A stretch of 64,000 nt of DNA from DASSSY01 sp035708205 (GCA_035708205.1 DASSSY010000007.1:62001-126000), one strand, 5' to 3'; counted from the first letter of the stretch, positions 50,953 through 59,735 are shown. The notes: generated by a model not told the origin, from the letters alone. A program made the numbers and translations.

Positions 50953-52485
50953 ATGGAAACAAAACGTGCAATTCTATTGATCATGGATGGCTGGGGACAT
51001 GGCAAAAAACCTCAAGCGGATGCCATTGCCCATGCCCGAACGCCATTCGTCTCCTCACTATACCAGGCCTTCCCGAATACGGAACTAATCGCTTGCGGCG
51101 AATCCGTAGGATTGCCGCAAGGACAAATGGGCAACTCGGAGGTCGGTCATCTCAACTTAGGGGCCGGAAGGATTGTCTATCAGGAATTGCAACGTATCTT
51201 CTTAGCCATAAAAGACGGCAGCCTTCAAAAAAACGATGTGCTCAATGACACCTTCCAATATGCCGTCAAACAGGAAAAAACGCTGCATTTTATCGGCCTC
51301 GTCAGCGATGGCGGTGTACACGCCCATATCGACCATCTCAAGGCATTAATTAATTACGCAGAACAGGCAGGCGTGCAAAAGATCGCCGTTCATGCCTTTA
51401 CCGACGGGCGGGATACCGATCCGAAAAGCGGTCAAAAGTACCTCAGTGACCTTTGTATTTTTCTAGAAAATAAAAAGACCCGGCTAGCCACGATTACGGG
51501 TAGATTTTATGCCATGGACCGGGACAAACGCTGGCCCAGGATTAAAGTGGCCTACGACGCGCTGACCAAAGGCATTGGCCGTCAAACCGACCGGCCGCTC
51601 GAATCCCTTTTGGAAAGTTACCGGCAGGGTATTACCGATGAATTTGTGCAGCCGATAATCATTACCGATAACCACGGCCAGCCTTTGGCCCGCATTCAGG
51701 ACGGAGATGCCGTTATTTGCTTCAACTTCAGAACCGATCGTTGCCGGGAAATCACGCAAGCCCTCAGTCAACAGGCATTTCCTGACAATGATATGTGGCC
51801 TTTGTCGCTAGAGTACGTCACGATGACGGTTTACGATCATGCCTTTAAAAACGTCAAAGCCATTTTTAATAACAATGATATAAAAAGGACCATAGGTGAG
51901 GTGTTGGAAGCCAATGGTCTGAAGCAGATCCGCATCGCCGAAACCGAAAAATATCCTCATGTTACCTTTTTCTTTTCCGGCGGCCGGGAACGGCCTTTCA
52001 TTGGCGAAAAACGCATCCTGATCCCCTCCCCCCAGGATGTTCCTACCTATGATCTTAAGCCGGAAATGAGCGCCAGGGAAATTACGGCAGCCATTATTCC
52101 TGAAATACGGCAGCAGACGGCCGACTTTATTTGCCTCAACTTTGCCAATGCCGATATGGTAGGCCATACCGGCGTTTGGGATGCCGCCATAAAAGCCGTG
52201 GAGACCGTTGACGAATGCGTCGGCAAAATTGTTCCCGAGGCTTTGAAGAATGGTTATGCCGTTTTCCTCACGGCAGATCATGGCAATTCGGATTACCTTA
52301 TCAATGACGATGGCAGTCCCAATACCGCCCATTCACTAAACTTAGTTCCCTTCTTCCTGATCTCAAATGAATATAAAGGAACGCTGAAGCCCGGTAAATT
52401 AGGCGATCTGGCCCCTACCATCTTAAAATGGATGGGCGTTGGCATTCCGGAAGAAATGACAGGCGATATCCTGACGGAAGGTTAA
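50953..52485 (+). CDS. gpmI: Phosphoglycerate mutase, 2,3-bisphosphoglycerate-independent
   Basis: Manganese-dependent iPGM of glycolysis and gluconeogenesis, 510 residues from ATG 50953 (METKRAILLIMDGWGHG). The metal-binding Asp12 is in MDGWG and the phosphoserine nucleophile S62 is in GQMGNSEVGHLNLGAGR. The substrate and metal strings AFTDGRDTDP, FNFRTDRCREI, NFANADMVGHTG and LTADHGNSD are all intact. An in-frame ATG at 50884 would add 23 residues of unlikely sequence and would lie before the promoter. Length is normal. Confidence 0.97.
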   Translation: METKRAILLIMDGWGHGKKPQADAIAHARTPFVSSLYQAFPNTELIACGESVGLPQGQMGNSEVGHLNLGAGRIVYQELQRIFLAIKDGSLQKNDVLNDTFQYAVKQEKTLHFIGLVSDGGVHAHIDHLKALINYAEQAGVQKIAVHAFTDGRDTDPKSGQKYLSDLCIFLENKKTRLATITGRFYAMDRDKRWPRIKVAYDALTKGIGRQTDRPLESLLESYRQGITDEFVQPIIITDNHGQPLARIQDGDAVICFNFRTDRCREITQALSQQAFPDNDMWPLSLEYVTMTVYDHAFKNVKAIFNNNDIKRTIGEVLEANGLKQIRIAETEKYPHVTFFFSGGRERPFIGEKRILIPSPQDVPTYDLKPEMSAREITAAIIPEIRQQTADFICLNFANADMVGHTGVWDAAIKAVETVDECVGKIVPEALKNGYAVFLTADHGNSDYLINDDGSPNTAHSLNLVPFFLISNEYKGTLKPGKLGDLAPTILKWMGVGIPEEMTGDILTEG

Positions 52486-52541
52486 TGGATCCCGTCCCTT
52501 TCAATAACATTAAATTTAAACGTGGCGGGCAGAAAAAATTT

Positions 52542-52549
52542 TATATTTG
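52542..52549 (+). promoter_or_regulatory. -7 promoter element TATATTTG
   Basis: Perfect TAnnTTTG, 32 bases before the ATG of the pspC-like gene. Confidence 0.6.
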
Positions 52550-52581
52550 CGCCAGTTAAGAACCTGCAAAATCATCTGACA

Positions 52582-52812
52582 ATGAACAACCCGCTTTACA
52601 GGATCAAGGATTTTATCGAATGGAAAGCTTTTGGCGTTTGCGCTGCCATTGGCGAACGCCTTGGGGTGGCCTCATCTAAAATCCGGCTTTGGTTTATCTA
52701 TGTCTCATTTCTTACTTTAGGTTCGCCGATTGTCATATACATGATTCTGGCTTTCTGGATGAATCTGAAAAAATACATTTGGCTGAGCCGCCGGAATCCC
52801 TGGGCGTCCTAA
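52582..52812 (+). CDS. PspC-domain protein
   Basis: A 76-residue protein from ATG 52582 with a PspC core (FIEWKAFGVCAAIGERLGVASSKIRLWFIYVSFLTLGSPIVIYMILAFWM) and a basic tail. PspC proteins sit in the inner membrane and take part in envelope stress responses; here no pspA or other psp gene is nearby. The frame could start at GTG 52522, but that codon precedes the promoter. It converges on the small membrane protein gene, with 10 bases between the stops. Confidence 0.88.
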   Translation: MNNPLYRIKDFIEWKAFGVCAAIGERLGVASSKIRLWFIYVSFLTLGSPIVIYMILAFWMNLKKYIWLSRRNPWAS

Positions 52813-52822
52813 GAGAGGCAGG

Positions 52823-53335
52823 CTAATAGTAGCCAAAATACTCTTTGGCATTTCTGCTGTACTCAATATTAATTTCATCGCCGGGTTCAAAGAAAGCGAA
52901 ATCTTTGGGCGATACTTCAATACTTAGCCTGGTGCCGGTGTTCAGGTAAAAATGACAAGTATGGTTTTCTTTCATAAAAACTTTCCGGAGAATGGTGGTA
53001 CGTTCAATAACCTTTATCTTTTCCCGGCAATCCCGCGCCAGTTTTCTTACGGACCCCCAATAGCTGATATAACCCGCAAAGCCAATCAGCAGCAGCATCA
53101 ACAATGCCGCTATTAAAAAGTAATAATCTGGGAATTCTGCTCTTTTGATAAGCTGTGCATCGTCGGGATAGCGGATAGATTTAAAGACGAGCAACAAAAC
53201 GGGCATGGCGACGCTCGTTACCAGCAATGACCGCATCACCGTCCAGAACGATTGCCGTTCCTGGCTTAGCTTTCGTGCCAGGAAGGCCAGTTCATCCGGC
53301 TCCAGCGGCATCATCATTACAAAAATTTTCGACAT
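52823..53335 (-). CDS. Membrane protein of unknown function
   Basis: A 170-residue protein with an amphipathic N-terminal helix (LEPDELAFLARKLSQERQSFW), two membrane segments (SLLVTSVAMPVLLLVF and YYFLIAALLMLLLIGFAGYISYW) and a C-terminal cytoplasmic beta-rich domain (EKIKVIERTTILRKVFMKENHTCHFYLNTGTRLSIEVSPKDFAFFEPGDEINIEYS). I do not recognise a named family. The ATG at 53335 is preferred over a TTG at 53371. It is divergent from ubiX, with about 90 bases between. Confidence 0.7.
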   Translation of the reverse strand: MSKIFVMMMPLEPDELAFLARKLSQERQSFWTVMRSLLVTSVAMPVLLLVFKSIRYPDDAQLIKRAEFPDYYFLIAALLMLLLIGFAGYISYWGSVRKLARDCREKIKVIERTTILRKVFMKENHTCHFYLNTGTRLSIEVSPKDFAFFEPGDEINIEYSRNAKEYFGYY

Positions 53336-53390
53336 TTTTGTCTCGTTCAAACATTTACGGGCATCAACCAAAGTTACGTCATATTAATTG

Positions 53391-53398
53391 TAGATTTG
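53391..53398 (+). promoter_or_regulatory. -7 promoter element TAGATTTG before ubiX
   Basis: Perfect TAnnTTTG, 25 bases before the ubiX ATG. Confidence 0.6.
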
Positions 53399-53423
53399 CA
53401 GCCATCAAACACATGATTTATCA

Positions 53424-53981
53424 ATGAAAATTGCTATCGGCATTACCGGCGCCAGCGGTTCTGTGTACGCTCATTCGCTGATTAAAAAGCTTTGTCGTTT
53501 AGACGTGGAGGAAATCAGCCTGGTATGGAGCGATAATGCCCAAAAGGTTTGGGAAGAAGAGTTAGGAGAGATCAGTCATGATTTCCCAGGTGTAAAGGTA
53601 TGGGGCAAGAACGACTATTATGCACCCTTTGCTTCCGGCAGCGCCAAATATGACGGACTGATCATCTGCCCCTGCAGTATGGGCACCATGGGCAGGATCG
53701 CCGGCGGTATCAGCGACAACCTGATCACCCGTGCCGCCGATGTCATGCTCAAAGAGCGCCGAAAATTGATTTGCGTGGTTCGGGAAATGCCCTACAGCCT
53801 TATTCATCTCAACAACATGAAAACCATTACCGAAGCCGGCGGCATTATCTGCCCGGCATCACCCTCTTTTTACCATCGCCCGGGAAATCTTGAAGAAGCC
53901 GTTCAGACGGTTGTGGACAGGGTGATCGACCTGACGGGTATAGACGCTAAAAGCTTCAGGTGGGGGCAGGATAATCATTAG
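53424..53981 (+). CDS. ubiX: Flavin prenyltransferase UbiX
   Basis: Makes prenylated FMN, the cofactor of UbiD-type decarboxylases, from FMN and dimethylallyl phosphate. The 185 residues include the FMN-binding start IAIGITGASGSVYAHSLIKKL, then PCSMGTMGRIAGGISDNLITRAADVMLKERRKLICVVREMPYSLIHLNNM and PASPSFYHRP, the UbiX signature set. Length is normal. Bacteroidota use menaquinone, so the likely customer is a UbiD-family enzyme of menaquinone (futalosine) or another pathway; none is seen in the window. It precedes anmK by 24 bases. Confidence 0.95.
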   Translation: MKIAIGITGASGSVYAHSLIKKLCRLDVEEISLVWSDNAQKVWEEELGEISHDFPGVKVWGKNDYYAPFASGSAKYDGLIICPCSMGTMGRIAGGISDNLITRAADVMLKERRKLICVVREMPYSLIHLNNMKTITEAGGIICPASPSFYHRPGNLEEAVQTVVDRVIDLTGIDAKSFRWGQDNH

Positions 53982-54005
53982 AATTTTTTTAGAAAAACAA
54001 TACCA

Positions 54006-55100
54006 ATGACCTATAATATTATCGGATTAATGTCCGGCAGTTCTTTAGACGGCTTAGATATCTGTTACACCTGCATCACCATTATTTCAGGAAAAAAATG
54101 GGAATACGAAATTGTTCATGCGGATTGCATCCCTTATTCGGAGGACTTAAAGGTACAGCTTAAAAACGCGGCCGTTTTATCCGTCCCTGAATTTTTAAGG
54201 CTTAATATCGCTTTTGGCCGCTTTTGTGCCGGGGAGATCAATCAATTTATCGACAAATATGATTTGCATCACAAAGCCTTTTTTATAGCTTCTCATGGTC
54301 ATACCGCCTGGCACGAACCGGGGGCAAATGTCAGTTGCCAAATCGGAGACGGCGCCACGATCGCCGCGCTTACAGGTTATCCCACCATTTCCGATCTGCG
54401 CGATATGGATGTCGCCCTCGGCGGACAAGGAGCACCGATTGTACCTATCGCCGACCAATTGCTTTTTTCAGATTATGATTTCTGTCTTAACCTCGGCGGC
54501 ATCGCCAACATTACTGTCAACAGTGCAGATGAACCGCTGGCTTTTGACATTTGCCCGGCGAACCAATTGCTGGATCATTTCGCCCGGAAAAAAGGGGTAG
54601 CTTTTGACCGGGACGGTATTTTGGCCCGGGCAGGCCAATGTAATCCAAACAGCCTGGCAGCCATTAACCAGCAGGAATATTACCTGAAGACGGCACCGAA
54701 ATCTTTAAGCAATACTTTTTCAGCAGAGGAAATCATCCCACATTTGGAAAAAGAAGAAAATGTTGAAAACGCCTTAGCTACGGCGGTGGCGCATATTGCC
54801 GAACAAATTGCAACGGCCATCGGTCCTTATTGCCATGATAAAGGATCTTTCAATATGCTGGTGAGCGGAGGAGGCGCCTTAAACAAACAACTTATCGCCG
54901 CCATTAATGTGGCGCTAATCGAAAAGAATTTGCCGGTAACCTGTATCCTGCCGGATGAAAAGGTCATCCATTTTAAAGAAGCCCTGGCGATGGCCGTTAT
55001 CGGCGCGCTCCGCTGGCGGGAAGAGAACAACGTGTTAGCTTCCGTTACCGGTGCTTCCCGGAACAGCATCGGGGGGGCCTTCTGGATGGGCAGCCATTAA
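54006..55100 (+). CDS. anmK: Anhydro-N-acetylmuramic acid kinase
   Basis: Recycles cell-wall anhydroMurNAc to MurNAc-6-phosphate with ATP. The 364 residues open with IIGLMSGSSLDGLDICYTCI and carry SHGHTAWHEPG, CQIGDGATIAALTGYPTISDLRDMDVALGGQGAPIVPIADQLLF, NLGGIANIT and LVSGGGALNKQL, all typical of AnmK. In this phylum it works with MurQ; that gene is not in the window. It lies 24 bases after ubiX and is probably co-transcribed with it and with the thioesterase gene 49 bases further on. Confidence 0.95.
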   Translation: MTYNIIGLMSGSSLDGLDICYTCITIISGKKWEYEIVHADCIPYSEDLKVQLKNAAVLSVPEFLRLNIAFGRFCAGEINQFIDKYDLHHKAFFIASHGHTAWHEPGANVSCQIGDGATIAALTGYPTISDLRDMDVALGGQGAPIVPIADQLLFSDYDFCLNLGGIANITVNSADEPLAFDICPANQLLDHFARKKGVAFDRDGILARAGQCNPNSLAAINQQEYYLKTAPKSLSNTFSAEEIIPHLEKEENVENALATAVAHIAEQIATAIGPYCHDKGSFNMLVSGGGALNKQLIAAINVALIEKNLPVTCILPDEKVIHFKEALAMAVIGALRWREENNVLASVTGASRNSIGGAFWMGSH

Positions 55101-55149
55101 AATCATTGGCCGGAATTTAATTATCAATTTAAAATTTTTTCTATAAACA

Positions 55150-55533
55150 ATGACCACCGAAGAACGTATCCGACAATCAGAAACCAGAATATTCAAAGCC
55201 GTATTTCCCAATACCACCAATCATTACGACACGCTTTTCGGCGGAACGGCCATGCAGCTTATGGATGAAGTGGCCTTCATTACCGCAACCCGCTATAGCC
55301 GCCAGAAGATGGTCACCGTTAGCAGCGACCGCATTGATTTTAAGAAGCCCATCCCGGCGGGAACCATCGTGGAGCTTATCGGACGGGTAACACATGTCGG
55401 CAACACCAGCTTAAAAGTGGGCGTGGAAATCTTCATCGAGCAAATGTATTCCGAGCACCGGGAGCAGGCCATTAGCGGCGAGCTGACCTTTGTAGCCGTT
55501 GATGAGAAGAAAAATCCTACGAAAATAGTGTAA
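55150..55533 (+). CDS. Acyl-CoA thioesterase (hotdog fold, YciA type)
   Basis: Hydrolyses acyl-CoA to free acid and CoA. The 127 residues form one hotdog domain with FPNTTNHYDTLFGGTAMQLMDEVAFITATRYSR, in which the N-x4-G/L-FGG pattern and the helix DE are the active-site region of the YciA/BFIT family, followed by VTVSSDRIDFKKPIPAGTIVELIGRVTHVGNTSLKVGVEIFIE. Length is normal. The preferred acyl chain cannot be told from sequence. It is the last gene of the ubiX-anmK group. Confidence 0.92.
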   Translation: MTTEERIRQSETRIFKAVFPNTTNHYDTLFGGTAMQLMDEVAFITATRYSRQKMVTVSSDRIDFKKPIPAGTIVELIGRVTHVGNTSLKVGVEIFIEQMYSEHREQAISGELTFVAVDEKKNPTKIV

Positions 55534-55570
55534 AGAAGGCCTGCTGATCGCTATAAATAAAACTAAACTG

Positions 55571-55578
55571 TACTTTTG
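55571..55578 (+). promoter_or_regulatory. -7 promoter element TACTTTTG before leuS
   Basis: Perfect TAnnTTTG, 66 bases before the leuS ATG. Confidence 0.6.
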
Positions 55579-55644
55579 TATGCCCTTTAAAATTCATGGG
55601 CCCGCAGCACCAACATTTTACAGGGGCCTTTAGACAATCGCAAT

Positions 55645-58600
55645 ATGGAATTCAATTTCAACGAAATAGATAAACAAATCAAAGATTTCTGGCAACAACG
55701 GGAAGTTTATAAAGTATCTAACGACAGCGCTAAACCAAAGGCCTATGTTCTGGATATGTTCCCTTATCCCAGTGGTGCAGGGCTGCATGTCGGGCATCCT
55801 TTGGGCTATGTCGCTTCTGATATTTTCGCCCGTTACAAAAAGATGAAAGGCTTTAATGTACTGCATCCGATGGGCTTTGACGCCTTTGGCCTGCCGGCCG
55901 AACAATATGCTTTGGAAACCGGTCAGCACCCTGCCGTCACCACGGAAAAGAACATTGCACGATATAAACAACAGCTGGACAATATCGGTTTCTGCTACGA
56001 CTGGAGCCGCGAGGTACGGACCAGTGACCCGCAATACTATAAATGGACCCAGTGGATATTCCTGCAATTGTTTAAAAGCTGGTTTAACCGAAAAACTCAA
56101 AAAGCTGAACCATTAACTACGCTGATAGCGTCTTTTGAACAAACCGGCAACCGGGATATTCCCGCGCCGGGCAACGAGCACTTTTCTTTTTCTGCTGAAG
56201 AATGGAAAAATTATTCAGAGCAGGAGCAACGTACGATCCTGATGCAATACCGGCTGGCCTATCTGGACCATGCGGAAGTTTGGTGGTGCGAAGCCCTGGG
56301 CACTGTTCTGGCCAATGATGAAGTGGTGAACGGCGTGAGTGAGCGTGGTGGCCATCCGGTAGAGAAAAAGAAAATGCGGCAATGGTTTTTACGCATTACC
56401 GAATTTGCCGACCGGCTGATCGACAGTCTGGATAAATTGGACTGGAGCGATGCCATGAAAGAAATGCAAAAGAACTGGATCGGGAAAAGCGAAGGCGCAG
56501 AAATATTGTTTTACCTCACCCCTAGCCCCTCTCCTGCTGAGAGGGAAACAAGTGGAGAAGTAGGAGTAAAAACAGCAAACTCGGTATTTACTCAAACATT
56601 CAATGAAGAAGTTGAACAGCCGAAATATTATACAACCAACCGCCAAACATGGCATGACCATTTGCCAAAAGCAAAGGCCATGCGCCATCAGCCAACGGAA
56701 GCAGAGCGTATTATGTGGCAGGAGCTTCGGGGAAAAAAGCTGGGAGTAAAATTCAGAAGACAACATCCTGTCAGGTATTTTATCCCTGATTTCGTTTGCC
56801 TGCAAAATGGCTTAATTGTTGAAATTGATGGTGGCTATCACAATAATCCGGAACAACAGGAAAAGGACGCTGTCCGGACAAAAATATTATCAGAAGCAGG
56901 TTATACTATCATCCGTTTCAGCAATGACGAGGTGATAAAAAACATAACTGATGTGCTAAACCGCATCAGAAAAACCATAGAAGACTTAAACGGACGTTCG
57001 GATACTACTCATTCGGATGTGGCTCGTCCTGACATCCTCCCCCGTGGGGAGGAACGAAGAGGGGTCATAGAAGTTTTTACCACCCGCCCCGACACCATAT
57101 TCGGGGTTGATTTTATGGTGCTGGCACCGGAACATGAATTGGTTTCCGCAATCACTACCGCCTCGCAGAAAGCCGAAGTGGAACAATATGTCGCTTATGT
57201 GAAAAGCCGCAGTGAGCGGGAGCGCATGGCCGAAAAGAAGATCTCCGGCTGCTTTACCGGCGCCTATGTGCAACATCCGTTCTCCGGTAAAAAAATACCG
57301 GTCTGGATCTCAGAGTATGTGTTAGCCGGTTATGGTACCGGCGCCATCATGGCGGTACCTTCGGGCGATGAACGCGACCATGCCTTTGCGAAATATTTCA
57401 ATATTCCCATTACCAATATTTTCGGTGAAAAATACAGTGGCGAAGCCGCCGTTTCCGATAACAACGTCCGGATTGAAAACAGCGATTTCCTGAGCGGGCT
57501 GGCAGTTACGGAAGCTGCTGAAAAAGTTATGGGACTTTTAGAATACAATGAGATTGGTCACCGGAAAATCAATTACAAGCTGCGCGATGCCGGTTTCAGC
57601 CGTCAACGCTATTGGGGCGAGCCTTTCCCGATTGTTTACCAAAACGATATCCCTTACGCCCTTGACGAAGCGGCGGTTAATTTGCCGGAGGCTTTGCAGC
57701 AATTACCTTTGGAACTGCCGCATGTGGACCAATACAAGCCGGGCCCTGAAGGTGAAGGGCCCCTGGCCAATATTGACAACTGGGTGTATGTCAAAAATAA
57801 TGACGGGGAAACCCTGAAGCGGGAAACCAATACCATGCCGGGCTATGCCGGTTCCTCATGGTATTTCCTGCGCTATATGGACCCGGGCAATGAAACGGAA
57901 TTTGCGGATAAGAAAGCTACGGATTACTGGAAACAGGTGGATCTGTATATCGGTGGTACGGAACATGCCGTAGGCCATTTACTGTACAGCCGCATGTGGA
58001 CAAAAGCCCTGCATGATTTAGGCTACCTGAGCTTTGATGAGCCATTTAAAAGGCTATTGAACCAGGGCATGATCCAGGGAAGCTCGAGGCTTGTGTATCG
58101 AATTCCGGGAACACAAAAATTTGTTTCTTCGGGCATATTGAAAAATTATCCTGTAGTAGATAAAATCCACGTGGACATCCACATTGTGAATGGTGTGGAA
58201 CTGGATATAAAAGCTTTCAAAAAAATAAAAAACGGAGAATACGCTAACGCCGAATTCATCTTAGATGACGGCGGAAAATATATCTGCGGGGTGGAAACCG
58301 AAAAAATGTCCAAGTCCAAGTACAATGTCGTCAACCCGGATGATATCGTGGCTCAATACGGCGCGGACACTTTCCGGATGTACGAAATGTTTTTAGGCCC
58401 CATCGACATCAGCAAGCCCTGGGATACCAAGGGCATTGAAGGCGTACACCGCTTCCTGAAAAAATTCTGGCGTTTGTTCTACAACGACAACCAGGAACTG
58501 AATGCCAAAGAAAGCTGGCTGGTAACGGCAGAAAAAGCAACGGAAGCCGAACTGAAGATTTTACACAAAACCATTAAAAAAATTGAGGGCGATACCGAAA

Positions 58601-59007
58601 AATTCTCTTTCAACACGGCCGTCAGCCAGTTTATGATCGCCGTCAACGAGCTGTCCGACCTGAAATGCCACAAACAGGAAATACTGGACCCTTTGGTACG
58701 GCTGATCACGCCTTATGCGCCGCATATCGCGGAACATTTATGGCAGGCACTGGGGGGCTATACCAGTTCGGTGACACAGGCGCCTTTCCCCGTTTGTGAA
58801 GAAAAATACCTTATCGAAAACAGAAAAGTTTACCCGGTGGCCATCAACGGAAAAGCCCGGACCAATATGGCATTCTCTTTAGATGCGGCACAAGATTTTA
58901 TTGAAGCAACGGTATTAAAAGACGATGTGGTCCAAAAATGGTTAGATGGTAAAGCGCCTAAAAAGATCATTTTCGTCAAAGGGAAGATGATTAACATAGT
59001 AGTGTAG
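55645..59007 (+). CDS. leuS: Leucyl-tRNA synthetase with inserted DUF559 nuclease-like domain
   Basis: Charges tRNA-Leu. The frame has 1120 codons, against about 920-940 expected in Bacteroidota. HIGH motif HVGH is at 48-51 and KMSKS at 887-891. The editing domain keeps TTRPDT (479-484) and GTGAIMAVPSGDERD. The excess lies in one block, about residues 291-474, between KSEGAEILF and VIEVFTTRPDT, which are adjacent in normal LeuRS. The block encodes a DUF559 domain (KAMRHQPTEAERIMWQELR, FIPDFVCLQNGLIVEIDGGYH, AGYTIIRFSNDEV) with D382, E393 and D395 in PD-(D/E)XK positions. No stop or frameshift interrupts it. No intein blocks are present, so the domain stays in the protein as a surface loop. 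LeuRS itself is certain; the insert's activity is inferred. Confidence 0.95.
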   Translation: MEFNFNEIDKQIKDFWQQREVYKVSNDSAKPKAYVLDMFPYPSGAGLHVGHPLGYVASDIFARYKKMKGFNVLHPMGFDAFGLPAEQYALETGQHPAVTTEKNIARYKQQLDNIGFCYDWSREVRTSDPQYYKWTQWIFLQLFKSWFNRKTQKAEPLTTLIASFEQTGNRDIPAPGNEHFSFSAEEWKNYSEQEQRTILMQYRLAYLDHAEVWWCEALGTVLANDEVVNGVSERGGHPVEKKKMRQWFLRITEFADRLIDSLDKLDWSDAMKEMQKNWIGKSEGAEILFYLTPSPSPAERETSGEVGVKTANSVFTQTFNEEVEQPKYYTTNRQTWHDHLPKAKAMRHQPTEAERIMWQELRGKKLGVKFRRQHPVRYFIPDFVCLQNGLIVEIDGGYHNNPEQQEKDAVRTKILSEAGYTIIRFSNDEVIKNITDVLNRIRKTIEDLNGRSDTTHSDVARPDILPRGEERRGVIEVFTTRPDTIFGVDFMVLAPEHELVSAITTASQKAEVEQYVAYVKSRSERERMAEKKISGCFTGAYVQHPFSGKKIPVWISEYVLAGYGTGAIMAVPSGDERDHAFAKYFNIPITNIFGEKYSGEAAVSDNNVRIENSDFLSGLAVTEAAEKVMGLLEYNEIGHRKINYKLRDAGFSRQRYWGEPFPIVYQNDIPYALDEAAVNLPEALQQLPLELPHVDQYKPGPEGEGPLANIDNWVYVKNNDGETLKRETNTMPGYAGSSWYFLRYMDPGNETEFADKKATDYWKQVDLYIGGTEHAVGHLLYSRMWTKALHDLGYLSFDEPFKRLLNQGMIQGSSRLVYRIPGTQKFVSSGILKNYPVVDKIHVDIHIVNGVELDIKAFKKIKNGEYANAEFILDDGGKYICGVETEKMSKSKYNVVNPDDIVAQYGADTFRMYEMFLGPIDISKPWDTKGIEGVHRFLKKFWRLFYNDNQELNAKESWLVTAEKATEAELKILHKTIKKIEGDTEKFSFNTAVSQFMIAVNELSDLKCHKQEILDPLVRLITPYAPHIAEHLWQALGGYTSSVTQAPFPVCEEKYLIENRKVYPVAINGKARTNMAFSLDAAQDFIEATVLKDDVVQKWLDGKAPKKIIFVKGKMINIVV
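56512..57066 (+). mobile_element. In-frame palindromic element with DUF559 ORF inside leuS
   Basis: About 555 bases, a multiple of three, inserted within leuS. The left end reads CTCACCCCTAGCCCCTCTCC and contains a hairpin CCCTCTC-CTGCT-GAGAGGG (56527-56545). The right end contains a hairpin TCCTCCCC-CGT-GGGGAGGA (57035-57053). The outer ends are inverted: ACCCCT at 56518-56523 and AGGGGT at 57060-57065. Between the ends lies a complete DUF559 endonuclease-like domain. Exact borders are uncertain by a few codons. From memory, C-rich palindromes of this kind accompany DUF559 genes in many Bacteroidota genomes; this was not checked here. Confidence 0.7.
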
Positions 59008-59033
59008 GCTGAGCTCTTTTAATGCTGCACATC

Positions 59034-59067
59034 AAAAAAAGGACGGCTGTTTTGCCGCCCTTTTTTT
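59034..59067. terminator. Terminator between leuS and the sigma factor gene
   Basis: Stem of 14 bases with one mismatch (59034-59047 with 59054-59067), 6-base loop, with A- and T-runs on both strands, so it serves both convergent genes. Confidence 0.85.
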
Positions 59068-59082
59068 ATAAAGCAATATCTC

Positions 59083-59730
59083 TTATAGCACTTTGATCCG
59101 CTCCATCACATTCTTAACGATCCTGTCGCAATAAATCAAATTGAATTCATAAAGCTCACCCGGGTCGTAGCTCTTTTCAATTTGTTTCCTTAGCATTGCC
59201 TTGGCACGGCTTAAACGGGCTTTGACATTTGACTCACTCATATTGAGTAATTCCGCGGTTTCGGCAACTTTTAAACCATTGACCTCCCGCAATGAAAAAA
59301 CCACGCGGTAATCAAAAGGGATCTGGCTAAGCGCCTCCTCAATAATATGCCTCAGCTCCCTTTGCTGCACTATTTTGTCCGTTTGATGATTTGAATTTGA
59401 AAACATAGGTGTCGCCTGCTCGTTAAGGTCTGCATTGATTTCATTCTTATAGCTTAATTTCTCCTTCTTGTGATAACAGTTGTTGAGCATTATCCGGATC
59501 AGCCAGGTCTTAAACTGTGCCCGCCCCTCAAAGCTTTTTAAGCTTTTATATGCCTGTACAAAAGTATCCTGCATCAGGTCTTCCGTGTCGTCATGGCTGA
59601 AATTATAGGACCGCCCCACCCGATACAAATATGGATTGAACCGGCGGACAATAATCTCAAAAAGCGATACTTCCCCATCAAGGACTCTGCCAATAATTTC
59701 GGTTTCGGATAAGGTATCAAAAGTGGTCAT
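59083..59730 (-). CDS. ECF-type RNA polymerase sigma factor
   Basis: A sigma-70 family factor of 215 residues. Region 2 is seen in VSLFEIIVRRFNPYLYRVGRSYNFSHDDTEDLMQDTFVQAYKSLKSFEGRAQFKTWLIRIMLNNCY, with the DLMQDTF and FKTWL motifs. Region 4 is ALSQIPFDYRVVFSLREVNGLKVAETAELLNMSESNVKARLSRAKAMLRK. A C-terminal tail of about 35 residues (ELYEFNLIYCDRIVKNVMERIK) follows and may be a regulatory or zinc-binding piece (one cysteine only). No anti-sigma gene is adjacent. The TAACTTTA -7-like element is five bases before the ATG. The regulon is unknown. Confidence 0.93.
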   Translation of the reverse strand: MTTFDTLSETEIIGRVLDGEVSLFEIIVRRFNPYLYRVGRSYNFSHDDTEDLMQDTFVQAYKSLKSFEGRAQFKTWLIRIMLNNCYHKKEKLSYKNEINADLNEQATPMFSNSNHQTDKIVQQRELRHIIEEALSQIPFDYRVVFSLREVNGLKVAETAELLNMSESNVKARLSRAKAMLRKQIEKSYDPGELYEFNLIYCDRIVKNVMERIKVL

Positions 59731-59735
59731 GTCTG

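Noticed and set aside
56389..57276. An intein or intron inside leuS
   Set aside because: The insert lacks the N-terminal Cys/Ser, the TxxH block and the HN-Cys/Ser/Thr end of inteins. It keeps the reading frame with no intron core or splice-like sequence, and minus-strand frames there are shadows without protein features.
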